Positions 48,601-56,670 of a stretch of DNA of 64,000 nt are shown in pieces (position 1 is the stretch's first letter; every line of letters begins with the position of its first letter). Below the pieces are notes generated by a model. The model was not told the origin of the DNA. It was given only the letters and a program-made list of their open reading frames with translations, and did no database searches. This DNA is from Mucilaginibacter pineti (GTDB taxonomy: Bacteria > Bacteroidota > Bacteroidia > Sphingobacteriales > Sphingobacteriaceae), in the NCBI RefSeq assembly GCF_900101875.1, contig NZ_FNAI01000008.1, positions 124,001-188,000 on the forward strand, given 5' to 3'. A program made the translations under genes and the position numbers.

Positions 48601-48898
48601 ATTGCAGCGACACGGGGAACGAGGAGATCGCGCTATCGCCCTCCACATCCGGATTAAGAACAAAACGCAATCCAAAAGGCAGATCGATGCCGATGTTGCG
48701 GGCAACAATGTCCAGACTATAAAACGCGCCATCGCCCCGGTAGCTTTTGGAGAACTGCAGGTTTTTATAATGGATTTTATCCAACAAGCTATCCAGCCCG
48801 GTTTCTGCGAAATGTAAAAACTCCGGCAGATCATCCACCGTTATCAGCTCGGATAACCGGGGATAGTATCTTTGAGTTATGGGGGCGTTTGTTGGCAT
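42617..48898 (-). CDS. Giant protein of unknown function with LamG-like domain (2093 residues)
   Basis: 2093 residues, the largest in the window, without signal peptide. Residues about 690-980 are glycine-rich and hydrophobic beta strands (FGGLGVYGIRGLIGQHY, AGAGAGFSFRLGAGPVSGGF), which faintly recalls the large bacterial proteins listed as DUF6603; this needs a profile search. Residues about 1465-1625 match a LamG/concanavalin-like fold (GSFTIAGTVIFDPFS, KHIAVTVDRTAGKIRIYLD). The remaining parts are unassigned. It follows the 108-residue gene by 48 bases and shares high GC content with the 1653-residue gene downstream. Possible carbohydrate binding is inferred from the LamG-like part. Confidence 0.8.
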   Translation of the reverse strand: MPTNAPITQRYYPRLSELITVDDLPEFLHFAETGLDSLLDKIHYKNLQFSKSYRGDGAFYSLDIVARNIGIDLPFGLRFVLNPDVEGDSAISSFPVSLQYQWGVLAFLRSFNLPGFSFSPQDFFDLGLQVFKISDAQVIAHTLNYFVKPVNTGTSVYQQLIDDINDLYPAAHLSIPAGQTPTVNLIATLISTNSSITVSIPGLMFILYIADAEPAVSKSRLQQFYNLIVPGGIEDYVHNLITPHVKATLTLSASIEFPLTVLQPVTAAGLPIPNTKSVFRFAEASLYADSDAGIGYNAEIAGSLIPEFNQIGNTGLIISFTNAKLDLSRNTNIPEVDAAGYAPDFVGLYVQHAGITFGRFGKDDPGHASAAITADNLLIGTGGVSGAIKLVDQGLLHRKFGDFSVKLDKFDLTFRQNAITYCDIQGELSFSKLKNSDGTDALIGIEAFIKDNGDFSITARPAGDFAKIIWPQVFELQIRSLKFGEENDLFYFEVSGLLSFIAVNEFLGDFLPKNIEITKLRIWENGHLEFVGGVLQVPKSFSLKVGPVKLEVDHLTLSPYQRIHNGVDRDYICVGFDGMLNTGRAGVNAAGNGIKYYFSVDDGPFDQFFSIDGIVIDMTIPGNVPKEKAQFILHGLLNVQQPTKNGSVAGTEYAGAVSFSMPKLHLSGSAGMRLNPAIPSFLVDIGLELPSPAPLFGGLGVYGIRGLIGQHYVPSKKAAGLGDDATWWDYYKAPDPLTGKKGVQINKFADQPGFAVGAGATIATTFDDGFVFSSKLFIMLGLPDVFLLQGQAGILRSRLNLDDEKDPPFSALIAIGDQSFTANLGVDYKIPDDGFIFSLKGELDIAFFFNNASGWYVNLGKDQPDSARIQAKILSILQGYAYLMISSQGIRAGAGAGFSFRLGAGPVSGGFEAHVNLGGQLSFRPFQVGGYIEMGGSAYLKVLFVKISLGLNVGLAVEAPNPLNIIGYLEVSVKVIFKRIRARIELRLGPHNDNMGPLLEPIGVLGLPDPATGYSPAAAVHMLTGETFTVNYVTGSGSQLPVPGSTAWKYSFEDDNQGLNPVTIPLDSYIDIEFLKPVSPGNTIGGYANQLPDGYTELLPPQKGVNPQVSHVFSLDNAEIFIWKAGGGGQWEPYNIYEAIPGIVASYQETGGIALGSLKPGYWQFTDKNKYNRIRLMSQDMFSYLGKVQNTLPDIDSLGFEQKDLFCYEHIMNRTNIDWKAGEENSGYPAGQSIFYDGLRLLFSTITATISKPAGSQANGLSLKGQRGSLLITLPQALSDVDLNFLETGHDLTIDFQSTIYLPLFFNRFNSIYVSRKKQTIASGEATALASFGDAEIQVDRILITLDGRSPSDYVGDLVIGGHFRLPEAYHNDWLNGQNRDIEQERSLMNISLYNRSLTGQEVLSEIISDGRIGNWRLDSAEDTGDLYNGWTTGSPDLLPGAWVSGVENELSLLNIYNYTSSGDAVVIPFQPGLKVENGSFTIAGTVIFDPFSTGICTLLSKISADDDEQLRKGFVLHLSQQAPANPDATYANAAAIPGYSIWLTCYNGNASWGIEVKDSYTTACGSGIVKSRQYKHIAVTVDRTAGKIRIYLDRQLKAETDIPAELGVFETQTRTTFLDSLSYLTPGLKARTDIMPPQNQFIEEVQILSNTLNQTIQPVWRPNSIFAVRITTSDTVSYPGYNAQGHQTIHTFGFKTAGPPGHFQQHNQAYRQLELDDRAGEFKLASIKLYIDYNRSYPDALGRYDLSKPVFWNSARIRLFFTESSMNAMFAAWDAYLGLNPVGAALETTLIDPYQHVLHESLEWQETETEITWDNYQTLPLSQQLIFLFNQAAAGNDCNHMAASLYKKLRQAVYVFTDLIPAKFYTAIFTSVYTTAEHGEQRFEVHRFSFQTSRFKDFEEQVRSVIIDAAATPVRYAISALNVAFTGMDIDQRLKKLIDNDPDNDPGDTLRYAVLFERIVFGGLALKNLEPVERITVIPVMNTDPGDPAHRRMLGILISGPEPLNDPKLTDEDRVGTVGLVLTKADSSSLPATDFIYFQSRDTSAVFITNTAMDIPAGSADFTFTAKVFNGETYDTSAVETGAINLATYLNS

Positions 48899-48946
48899 GG
48901 ATTTAATTATTATGTTTACTAACTGCTTCTAATTCTATATGTCTTA

Positions 48947-49273
48947 TTAATCAATATATGCAAGCCACTCCTGTAGAAGTTCCTTTAAATCGGACATGGG
49001 GATAGATAAAACATCATTAATGTTTACATTGGGGTACTCGTAGCCTATCGTCATATACTCAACAGGGTCAGATAGGTAGCCATCGCTGACATTAATATGC
49101 CTGCTTATGCAAGCATCAAGATCATAAATTAGTGCTTCACCATCAATTTTGTCAATACTACCGAGAAATGAGAGAACAGCATAGTCTCCAGGCGATGATT
49201 GGCATAAATTGTACTTCCTCCCATTTACTATTTTTGAGTAAAAAGTAAGCTGATATTTATCTTTTTGTGACAT
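48947..49273 (-). CDS. Small acidic protein, candidate immunity or chaperone
   Basis: 108 residues, strongly acidic, no signal peptide. It ends in a helix (MSDLKELLQEWLAYID) after the segment YMTIGYEYPNVNINDVLSI, a layout common among small intracellular immunity proteins of polymorphic toxins. It lies 11 bases after the 984-residue gene and 48 bases before the 2093-residue gene. Both the size contrast and position fit an immunity protein or a dedicated chaperone for one of these partners, but no family could be named by eye. Confidence 0.65.
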   Translation of the reverse strand: MSQKDKYQLTFYSKIVNGRKYNLCQSSPGDYAVLSFLGSIDKIDGEALIYDLDACISRHINVSDGYLSDPVEYMTIGYEYPNVNINDVLSIPMSDLKELLQEWLAYID

Positions 49274-49284
49274 AATACTATTTT

Positions 49285-52239
49285 TTAATTAATGGGGGCT
49301 TTTATAGCAAATAATGAAATATAATTTGATTTTAGGTTCCCTTCAATATCAATACCTTGCGAGGAAACTGTAATTTCGAGTTTGGTCCCATCATAAAAAA
49401 CTGATTCATACCTTTTTATTATAATAGGTAATTTATTTCCTTGATATTTAATAAGAGATGGTACGGTTTCAATCTCTGTTTTTCTTGAAAAACCGAATGC
49501 CATTTCTTCAATTGCATCCTGTTTTGTCCAAACTTCATCTAGTACAAAATGCCTCGTCTTCCTTGAAATTTTCAATCCGTTTAGAGTTTCTACATTTTCA
49601 GATAAAGGATTATATCTCCACAAATTACGATAATATGTGTGATCGTTTACCTTTGTAACAGTAGTTCGTAATGCAGTTGGAATAGTAGTGTTTATATTGG
49701 GATCATTAGGGACGATTTTCCAAAGTATGGGATCATCAAAATCAGTTGTTACATAAATGTATCGATGCCCTCCATTTGTTCCGTGCAAAAACCATAGATG
49801 ATTGAATTCATTTGGCTCAAGATATTTGAATCTTTGGTAAGCAATTAAAAAATCGATATTCCCTCTCTCCTCTTTCAATTTTCTTATTTCGCTCCAATCA
49901 TCCACTAATGTCCTGAAAGCTGAGCCACCAGAAGTTCCGTCTGGATTGAATATTTGATATTCATAAATATCATTCAGCCTATCCCACACTACGTTGTCAT
50001 TCAAACCGAGAAAATCATAATTAAAGCTTAGTTGTTCTTCTTGGGTAAATGCATCGAATCTTGCTAAAATTGTATTTGTATTCGTAAGCGGCAAATTCGA
50101 AATCTTTGTTCGCATGGCGGCAATAATTGTATCCACCTCGCCAAAAGCTTTTACAGCATTAATAGCATCTACGGAGAGATGCGTTTCTATTTCAGCAGCC
50201 ATTAAAGCTTCATATTCCGCATTTACTTTAATTGCGGCAAAAGTTACTTTTTGTTTTGCTAAAGGATGATAACCAATAGAGCCCAATAATACTGCTCCTA
50301 AAAAAATATTTAAATATGAAGTAAAATTTTTGAGGCGTGGGTCGGTTGCGGTATCGTTAACATAAATGGAGATGGCTAGCGCATTGCCTGCTGTGAACTG
50401 AACGGCATTATTGACGCCCTCTTTAGCTGTCCAGGCGAGCAACTCCGTTGAAGCAGGTAAATTTATTAGTTCACCATATTTAGATATCTGCATTAAATAA
50501 CCCAGATCAGTAACTTCTCCTATCCCGGTAAAATTCAACGCCAGGTTAAAAAGTAGTTCCAGAACGGCATCCGCATCTTTAACATCTTGATAATCGTTGG
50601 CGTAATACAGGAAAAACAAAGGGAAGTAATTTGCGTTGGGCATTACAAGATCCAGATCTGTTTTAAATCCGGTAACGGCTACTGGTTGGTATAAATCATA
50701 GGTACCATACAATACGTTGAAGGTTTCACTGCTCTGATGTTCGTCGTGAATCTTGATCACTTCTATTTTATAGGCAATAATTTTATCACGATTTATACTA
50801 TAATCAAAAGAGGTTGTGTATGAGATTAAATCTGCCGTGGCTGTAGTTTCAAACACAAAAAGTACAGATGCTGTATCGGCGTTATAATGTTCAATACCTG
50901 AATTGCTCATGTAATAAGATTCAGGGAATACATGGTTTCCGTTAGCCGGTAAATTATATGTGGGTGATTCGTAATAAGGATTATAAATAGATGTTTGCCA
51001 TATTTTGTAGGAGAATTTTATAAAGTTTTTTCGATCATCAGGATTACCAAATATTCCTCCTATAATTCTGCCCGCTTTATTATCACCAATAATATTACCT
51101 AACTGGTTATCACCTAAGAAATTATAAATTACTTCAAAAAGCGTTTCATCCTTACTGAGGCCCCAATCGCCTATGCTGTTTAATTGCGCCAAAAAACTAT
51201 CACATTGAGTTTCAATAAATGTAACAGACTCCACTAAATTTAGTATAAGCTTAGGGCTTACCCTGGCTATCCAACCGGCATCGCTCTGCTGTAAGTTGGA
51301 ACCTGCGACAGGTAATATTACACCCATTGCTACGTTAAGCAAAGCGAAGCTTTTACTTTGTAAAATAGCCTGCGTAATGATATAAACTTTATCGTAAACG
51401 GAAAATACAGATAACCCCTGAGGGCTTAAGCAATTGGCCAGCCAAAATAATTTTGTTTTTTCGGACCCGGCAGCAATAACCAACTGATTGGCATAGGCCG
51501 AATTGTAAAAATTTGTAAGGTTGGTGTAATAGTCTGCCAAATCCTGTAAAGACGGCTGATTAAATATAGTACCTGTTCGCCACTCCAGGTTTTGAGTAGT
51601 TATATAATTGGTTAACTCCGTTGATTGATAAAATAAAGGAAAAACATCATTATTTATCCTGTAAATCTGTAAAGCGATAAGACTTAAATAATAGGCGCCC
51701 TGATCTTTATTTTCAGTAAAATCGGCACTGGTAATTAAACTTATATTTTTAGCGTAAAAATCGTTAGGGACAGAAGACAGGGGCAATTTTTCTGTTATAA
51801 GCTGATAGCCCGGCTGGAGTATGATGGTAAAATGACGATCGTCTAAAACGTTGGCATTAGGGTCAAAGTTCCAGGTATATTTGTTTAGGGTACAAAAATC
51901 AGTATAGGGTGCTACAATATTCAATTGTTGCACCCTTACGGTATCGTTTTTTACAGCACTGGTTATAAGGTTTAGGCTTAACTTAGCAGCCGTTAAGCCA
52001 TTTATAGAAACCCCATCTTTTGCCAGATATTTCAAGAACACGGACTCATCATAGTAACCGTTATTGGCATTCGTGGTATTTATACCATCACTAATAAATC
52101 TATCTTTTAATACATGCGTGTATTTTATTTTATTGAAAGTAAAATTTGTAACAAAACCAGTTTTGTTATTAAAAGTAATATTTGACAGATTTGTGGTCTG
52201 CCTTACTTTTCCGTCAAAAAATATCGCTGCTTCTGCCAT
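49285..52239 (-). CDS. Large protein of unknown function (984 residues)
   Basis: 984 residues, no signal peptide; rich in Asn, Thr, Tyr and Phe, with a beta-strand start (TNLSNITFNNKTGFVTNF) and a helical middle (about 250-400 and 560-720). The codon composition is clearly more AT-rich than the genes at 37-49 kb. Its start lies 2 bases from the stop of the 728-residue gene, so the two are translated together. The C-terminal 150 residues (FSRKTEIETVPSLIKY region) are followed at once by the small acidic gene, which is where a toxin domain would sit in a toxin-immunity pair. No toxin motif is recognised. Confidence 0.78.
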   Translation of the reverse strand: MAEAAIFFDGKVRQTTNLSNITFNNKTGFVTNFTFNKIKYTHVLKDRFISDGINTTNANNGYYDESVFLKYLAKDGVSINGLTAAKLSLNLITSAVKNDTVRVQQLNIVAPYTDFCTLNKYTWNFDPNANVLDDRHFTIILQPGYQLITEKLPLSSVPNDFYAKNISLITSADFTENKDQGAYYLSLIALQIYRINNDVFPLFYQSTELTNYITTQNLEWRTGTIFNQPSLQDLADYYTNLTNFYNSAYANQLVIAAGSEKTKLFWLANCLSPQGLSVFSVYDKVYIITQAILQSKSFALLNVAMGVILPVAGSNLQQSDAGWIARVSPKLILNLVESVTFIETQCDSFLAQLNSIGDWGLSKDETLFEVIYNFLGDNQLGNIIGDNKAGRIIGGIFGNPDDRKNFIKFSYKIWQTSIYNPYYESPTYNLPANGNHVFPESYYMSNSGIEHYNADTASVLFVFETTATADLISYTTSFDYSINRDKIIAYKIEVIKIHDEHQSSETFNVLYGTYDLYQPVAVTGFKTDLDLVMPNANYFPLFFLYYANDYQDVKDADAVLELLFNLALNFTGIGEVTDLGYLMQISKYGELINLPASTELLAWTAKEGVNNAVQFTAGNALAISIYVNDTATDPRLKNFTSYLNIFLGAVLLGSIGYHPLAKQKVTFAAIKVNAEYEALMAAEIETHLSVDAINAVKAFGEVDTIIAAMRTKISNLPLTNTNTILARFDAFTQEEQLSFNYDFLGLNDNVVWDRLNDIYEYQIFNPDGTSGGSAFRTLVDDWSEIRKLKEERGNIDFLIAYQRFKYLEPNEFNHLWFLHGTNGGHRYIYVTTDFDDPILWKIVPNDPNINTTIPTALRTTVTKVNDHTYYRNLWRYNPLSENVETLNGLKISRKTRHFVLDEVWTKQDAIEEMAFGFSRKTEIETVPSLIKYQGNKLPIIIKRYESVFYDGTKLEITVSSQGIDIEGNLKSNYISLFAIKAPIN

Positions 52240-52241
52240 AA

Positions 52242-54428
52242 TTATAAGGAAATTTCAAGGTCTAAGAATACTGATGTGATAGGTTCGTCCTTAACATAAG
52301 CAGCATATCCTTTTGAGAAAAAGCATTTTTTGTCAATGGTATAAACAATTATTGCTTCACTGGTAGACATTAACTTTAATTCCCCGGAAACCGTTTCCCC
52401 TATTAATACTACCTGATATTTTTCATAGGCTACGTTTTCGGTCGAAATAAGCTTATCTGTAAATAAATTAATAAACAACGGCCGCGGATTAGTCAGGCTA
52501 TTTGCACTGATCAAACCTTTTAACAAGTCATTTTCCGCCTTGGTTAAGCCTAAAGTAATTTTTCCGGGAACGGAATTGTCTGTAGTTTTCAATAATAGCC
52601 CATTTACAAGTTGTGTACTATCCGTAAACGGCAACAAGTCATAATAAAACGGATCTGGTAACTGATAGGCTTTATTACCCAATACCCTTCCGGAAATTGA
52701 CGGGGAAGACTTGGTATCTGCGGTAACCGTTCCCGCAATTGCTACAACATTATTCAAAATGTCAACAGCGTCGGTTATATAAGTCACCCTGCTTATTGTT
52801 GGATTAGTTGTATCCCCTGTGTCAATAGTGTCATTAATAATAGAAGTTTGAACTGCCGAAACACCGTATTGGGTATCATTATAATAATGATTAATGAGTT
52901 TTACCTTTTGGGATGATAAAGCAGAATATTGCGTATCCTCAGCTGCCTTAAGCAGTGGTGTAGCAGTAAGCAAATCAAATATATCATCAAAAAAGCTGGG
53001 TTGTGCAAGCACGTTAATTGTTGATCCTTGTTCGTCCGCTACCTGTGCTGAAATATAATCATACACCACACCCTGGTATAAGAGTATGTTAAATGTGGCT
53101 ATGTTCAGCTTAGCGCCGCCTGGTCCTGTGGCCGGGTTAGCCAATATAATAACTTTGGTTAAAGCGCTGGGCGTTCCATCAGGATTATCGGGGAGCTGCA
53201 GGTTATCGGCATTGCAAAAATTATTGCTTTGGGCATTTTTAATTACGGCCGCCTGCCCATACAACATCGTATTTACATTATTATCGGTAACAAATTGCAG
53301 GTAAACAGGATTGCTGGTATTATTATGTGCCTGGGCATGATTATCGATGATTAAAGGCCAACCCGCTGTATCATAAGTACGCGGCGTGAGCGAAGTTTCT
53401 GCATACCCCCATAATAATGAATTATCATCCGTATCACTCATCCCATAATTTTCATAAAAATTATAAGATCGTGTGCGGTCGCTTTGAATGTACAGGTATA
53501 AATTATTCCGGGTGTAAAAACCCTGTAGCAGATCGGTATACACTTGTTCGCCTTTTTTTGTCGCGGCGGTACTGCCTGTTCTTACCTTAACGGATCCGCC
53601 GTCGTTGCTGTGAAAGCCATAATAGGCGGCTATATCTAAAAATTGAAATATTTGTTCCTTTATTTGCTTTTTCTTAAAATCGTTGGTTTCGGCAGTTACA
53701 TCAATTATCTTTTCAAGCGCGCGGGCATAAGCCAGGTCAAAAACAAATTCATCATTGGGCTGCGGCAACTGGTAATCGCCGTAACTCAAAACCACATCTA
53801 TTCCGCACTCGCCGCTCGCGAAGCTGCCTAATGACGCACCCTGCTGCATCAAGGGAAGTTCAAAGGCATTATCGGTATTTTCTGTTTCGGTGCCTGCGTC
53901 ACCGGTGTAGCTTGTCAGTTTAAAAAACAGGCTGTCTAACATTAATGTATCGGTCTGGTGTGCAGGGTCAAAACCTACGTACTTAGCTAAAAACGGCGGA
54001 ACGGACTGACCGGGGAACACCGTGTTATAAAAAGCAGCAAAGTTTGCATTTACCTTATTAATAAAATCGGATGTGGTACCGGAAGCCGTTAAAACATTAT
54101 CACCATTAAAAAAATCCGATTTGTTTAGTCCACGGTAAATGAAGTATTTGATGTTTACGCCTTGTATCGGTTGTTTAAATGGCCGTAATACCAGGTTTAC
54201 CTTATCGGTACTACCAGATTGGGGCTGGATACAAACAACACCGCTACAAATGGCGTAAGCCATAGCCGCACCGGTTATGGTAAATTTACTGGTGATCCTG
54301 AAACCATTCTCATTTTCGGGCACCGGCCCGAATGCTTGCGTCGCGGACTGCGTAAAAGATTGACTATCAATAAAAAAATAAGAATCCGGAGCGAATTTTG
54401 CAATGAAGTTACCAGCGTTATCAGCCAT
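52242..54428 (-). CDS. Large protein of unknown function (728 residues)
   Basis: 728 residues, no signal peptide. A beta-rich N-terminal third (VNLVLRPFKQPIQGVNIKYFIYRG) is followed by mixed secondary structure, a stretch NNLYLYIQSDRTRSYNFYENYG at about 310-335, and a long C-terminal part with many Asp/Thr turns. The family is not recognised. It begins 7 bases after the stop of the 536-residue gene and ends 2 bases before the 984-residue gene, so it is part of a tight operon. Confidence 0.78.
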   Translation of the reverse strand: MADNAGNFIAKFAPDSYFFIDSQSFTQSATQAFGPVPENENGFRITSKFTITGAAMAYAICSGVVCIQPQSGSTDKVNLVLRPFKQPIQGVNIKYFIYRGLNKSDFFNGDNVLTASGTTSDFINKVNANFAAFYNTVFPGQSVPPFLAKYVGFDPAHQTDTLMLDSLFFKLTSYTGDAGTETENTDNAFELPLMQQGASLGSFASGECGIDVVLSYGDYQLPQPNDEFVFDLAYARALEKIIDVTAETNDFKKKQIKEQIFQFLDIAAYYGFHSNDGGSVKVRTGSTAATKKGEQVYTDLLQGFYTRNNLYLYIQSDRTRSYNFYENYGMSDTDDNSLLWGYAETSLTPRTYDTAGWPLIIDNHAQAHNNTSNPVYLQFVTDNNVNTMLYGQAAVIKNAQSNNFCNADNLQLPDNPDGTPSALTKVIILANPATGPGGAKLNIATFNILLYQGVVYDYISAQVADEQGSTINVLAQPSFFDDIFDLLTATPLLKAAEDTQYSALSSQKVKLINHYYNDTQYGVSAVQTSIINDTIDTGDTTNPTISRVTYITDAVDILNNVVAIAGTVTADTKSSPSISGRVLGNKAYQLPDPFYYDLLPFTDSTQLVNGLLLKTTDNSVPGKITLGLTKAENDLLKGLISANSLTNPRPLFINLFTDKLISTENVAYEKYQVVLIGETVSGELKLMSTSEAIIVYTIDKKCFFSKGYAAYVKDEPITSVFLDLEISL

Positions 54429-54435
54429 AATAGTT

Positions 54436-56046
54436 TTATATATTTATGTAAATCACTGCGGTCTGTGTTGATATATTGTATTTAAGCGAGGCGACTTTAT
54501 ATGTGTTGGCCGGTGTATGCGTAACGTTGTTCAACCGCGTGCTTATGGGGTATGCATCCGAAAAAACTTTCTGCCCGCCGGTGTTGACAAAATCGACACC
54601 GTCAAGTGACATTGTTCCGCCTTTATAGGTTTCCAGCTGAAAAGTAAAGTTCCCGGTTAACGGTGGATTGAACCAGGCAGCGTATAAACCAACCTCCACT
54701 ATGCCGGTTAACGAAGGGAAGTCATTTAAAAACTTCCTGATCCCGATCAGGGCCGCTTCATATCCGGAAGTATCGGTGCCGTCTAAGCACCACCAGAGGT
54801 AAGCGGCCGATTGGGGAACGGTATTGGCGGGAATGGTGGCATTTTCCTGTCCGAAGCCAACATAATGGTTATTAAATACGTTATCAATATTTTCAAAACC
54901 AGCCATAATGTCAAGATCCGTGCCTGCGCCGGAAGTCCATTGGTACCGGGCAGTCATAAAATCAAGATCACCCAGTTCTATCACACTACGCACCGTATAA
55001 TGTATGGCACGGGTAGGCACATCGTACACCAGCCTAATAATAGCAGTCAAATCTGCTTCTGTATAGCTGCCATTGGCTCCCGCAACCAACTCGCTGCTGA
55101 AATTTACGACACTGCTGAAATTGCCGCCGCCGAGCGTACCGGGTATATAAGTGCCGGGGCTGCCGGAAAGTGTCATTTCTGCAGCTGAGGTTTTAAGTGA
55201 GAAAGCCCCGGAAAGCGTTTGTGCCGCATTTTCTCTTCCCTTGATATAAAAGACGAAAGAAGTGCTTGAAGGATTATCAGCCCGTAGTTTTTCGATGTTA
55301 AATTCAAAACGCCAGTTCAGCGTGCTTTGACCAATCAGATCGGAAGCAAGCACCAAAGCATCGGCAGGGCTCGATAGTGCCGGAACAATGTTGGCGCCGG
55401 TATAAGCGGCCACATGATTGTCTGCTACCTCCGGGTTATCGACAAAGGCGATAACATCAAGCGAACTATTATTGAACAGGTCAATTGTGAGCACACCGGG
55501 GGCGATAGCCGTGTCAAGGATGGTAATCGCCTTATTGATCGGCCCCGACCATCCGCTGGCGGTAATTACCGCCGGGCGGCTTCCCAGGCCTGTTCCATTG
55601 CTCCCGGGTGTAAAAACGGTACCTGAAAATGTTCCGTCCGGACTGGAAAAGCTGTATTCATTGGTCAGGTCCTGTACCGAACTATCCGGTAAAGTGGCAA
55701 TCACGCTGTAGATTGCGCTACTACCCTCATTAACGATAGCCGGACCTGAGATCACTAAGGAAACAGCTTTGCAGGTCTCAAATACAAACTCTTTAAGTCC
55801 GCTCCAGCCGTCCGGCGTCAATATACGCGCGCCAACAGTGTGCGCGCCGCATGTTACTTTACCTTCGATCTCCGAATTTTCCTGATTGAGGATGATATTG
55901 CCATTTAAATACCATTCGTAAGCCTTTACGGTTTGCTGATCTTCAACGCTGTCGAAAGAAAGCTGAAAATCAAATTTACGGCTCGCAAATATTGCGTTTC
56001 CGGTGAGCGAAAAAGGAAGATTATACAGGCATGAGGTATTCGACAT
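54436..56046 (-). CDS. Beta-sandwich protein of unknown function, first gene of the giant-protein array
   Basis: 536 residues, no signal peptide. Residues about 90-175 look like a bacterial Ig-like (Big) domain (VSLVISGPAIVNEGSSAIYSV), and the remainder is a series of beta-rich units, with the C-terminal ~110 residues (FQLETYKGGTMSLDGVDFVN) resembling a carbohydrate-binding fold. It is the first gene of the minus-strand array. No good TAnnTTTG promoter is visible in the 17 bases before the truncated GDPD gene, so the promoter must lie inside that remnant or be of another type. Confidence 0.78.
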   Translation of the reverse strand: MSNTSCLYNLPFSLTGNAIFASRKFDFQLSFDSVEDQQTVKAYEWYLNGNIILNQENSEIEGKVTCGAHTVGARILTPDGWSGLKEFVFETCKAVSLVISGPAIVNEGSSAIYSVIATLPDSSVQDLTNEYSFSSPDGTFSGTVFTPGSNGTGLGSRPAVITASGWSGPINKAITILDTAIAPGVLTIDLFNNSSLDVIAFVDNPEVADNHVAAYTGANIVPALSSPADALVLASDLIGQSTLNWRFEFNIEKLRADNPSSTSFVFYIKGRENAAQTLSGAFSLKTSAAEMTLSGSPGTYIPGTLGGGNFSSVVNFSSELVAGANGSYTEADLTAIIRLVYDVPTRAIHYTVRSVIELGDLDFMTARYQWTSGAGTDLDIMAGFENIDNVFNNHYVGFGQENATIPANTVPQSAAYLWWCLDGTDTSGYEAALIGIRKFLNDFPSLTGIVEVGLYAAWFNPPLTGNFTFQLETYKGGTMSLDGVDFVNTGGQKVFSDAYPISTRLNNVTHTPANTYKVASLKYNISTQTAVIYINI

Positions 56047-56083
56047 TCGGCTTTAGGTTGATGTGTTATTCACTAACGTAATA

Positions 56084-56446
56084 ATGTCCAATATAATATT
56101 AAGGTTTACTTTCATGGCGGTTGTTGATCTGGACAAACCTCACGCTATGCAAAAGATCAATGATTATCAGCAACATATAAAACCTGTGGACTCTGAATTC
56201 AATTTTAAAAAAGATACATCAGCCATTTTAGCAAATCATCTATTTATCAACCAAAAAAGATCAAAAATATGGATCAATTCGCTTTGGACAAGCCTGAATT
56301 CGGGACACGATGATGATACTGCTATTGAGATAGGCAACAAAAAAGTTAGCTGGGATTGGCTGATTGAACATGGCGCAACTATTATTCAGACAGATAGGCC
56401 AAGGGAACTATTGAGCTACCTTAAGAAAAAGGGATTGCACAAGTAA
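56084..56446 (+). pseudogene. Glycerophosphodiester phosphodiesterase, C-terminal remnant
   Basis: The frame covers only the end of a GDPD family protein: KIWINSLWTSLNSGHDDD, WDWLIEHGATIIQTDRP and the final LLSYLKKKGLH are typical of the C-terminal part of the barrel. The N-terminal half, which holds the catalytic His-Arg-Gly and metal ligands, is absent, and a stop lies in frame at 56054. The gene is cut off just where the divergent giant-protein array begins, so the array or a deletion removed its 5' half. A GTG at 56063 or an ATG at 56114 could also start a residual peptide. Confidence 0.7.
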
Positions 56447-56670
56447 ATAATTTGATGACCGGTTAAATAAAACGACAAATTATTGCTATAATCTGTTCAT
56501 TCAGGTATAGTTTAATAACTTAAACTTATCATTAAGGCAATTTGGATTATTGACCTTTGCGCTTTATTTATGGCACTTGCAAGAGTTCTTTATACATGAA
56601 TAAGATCAGTTAATTTAAAACCAGGAAAGCAAGAACACCTGGGTAGAATAAGCAAATAATGAATTACTAA

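Noticed and set aside
32963..56046. Prophage, tailocin or extracellular contractile injection system
   Set aside because: The fibres resemble phage tail fibres, but no sheath, tube, baseplate, spike, AAA+ ATPase, capsid, portal or terminase was recognised in the window.
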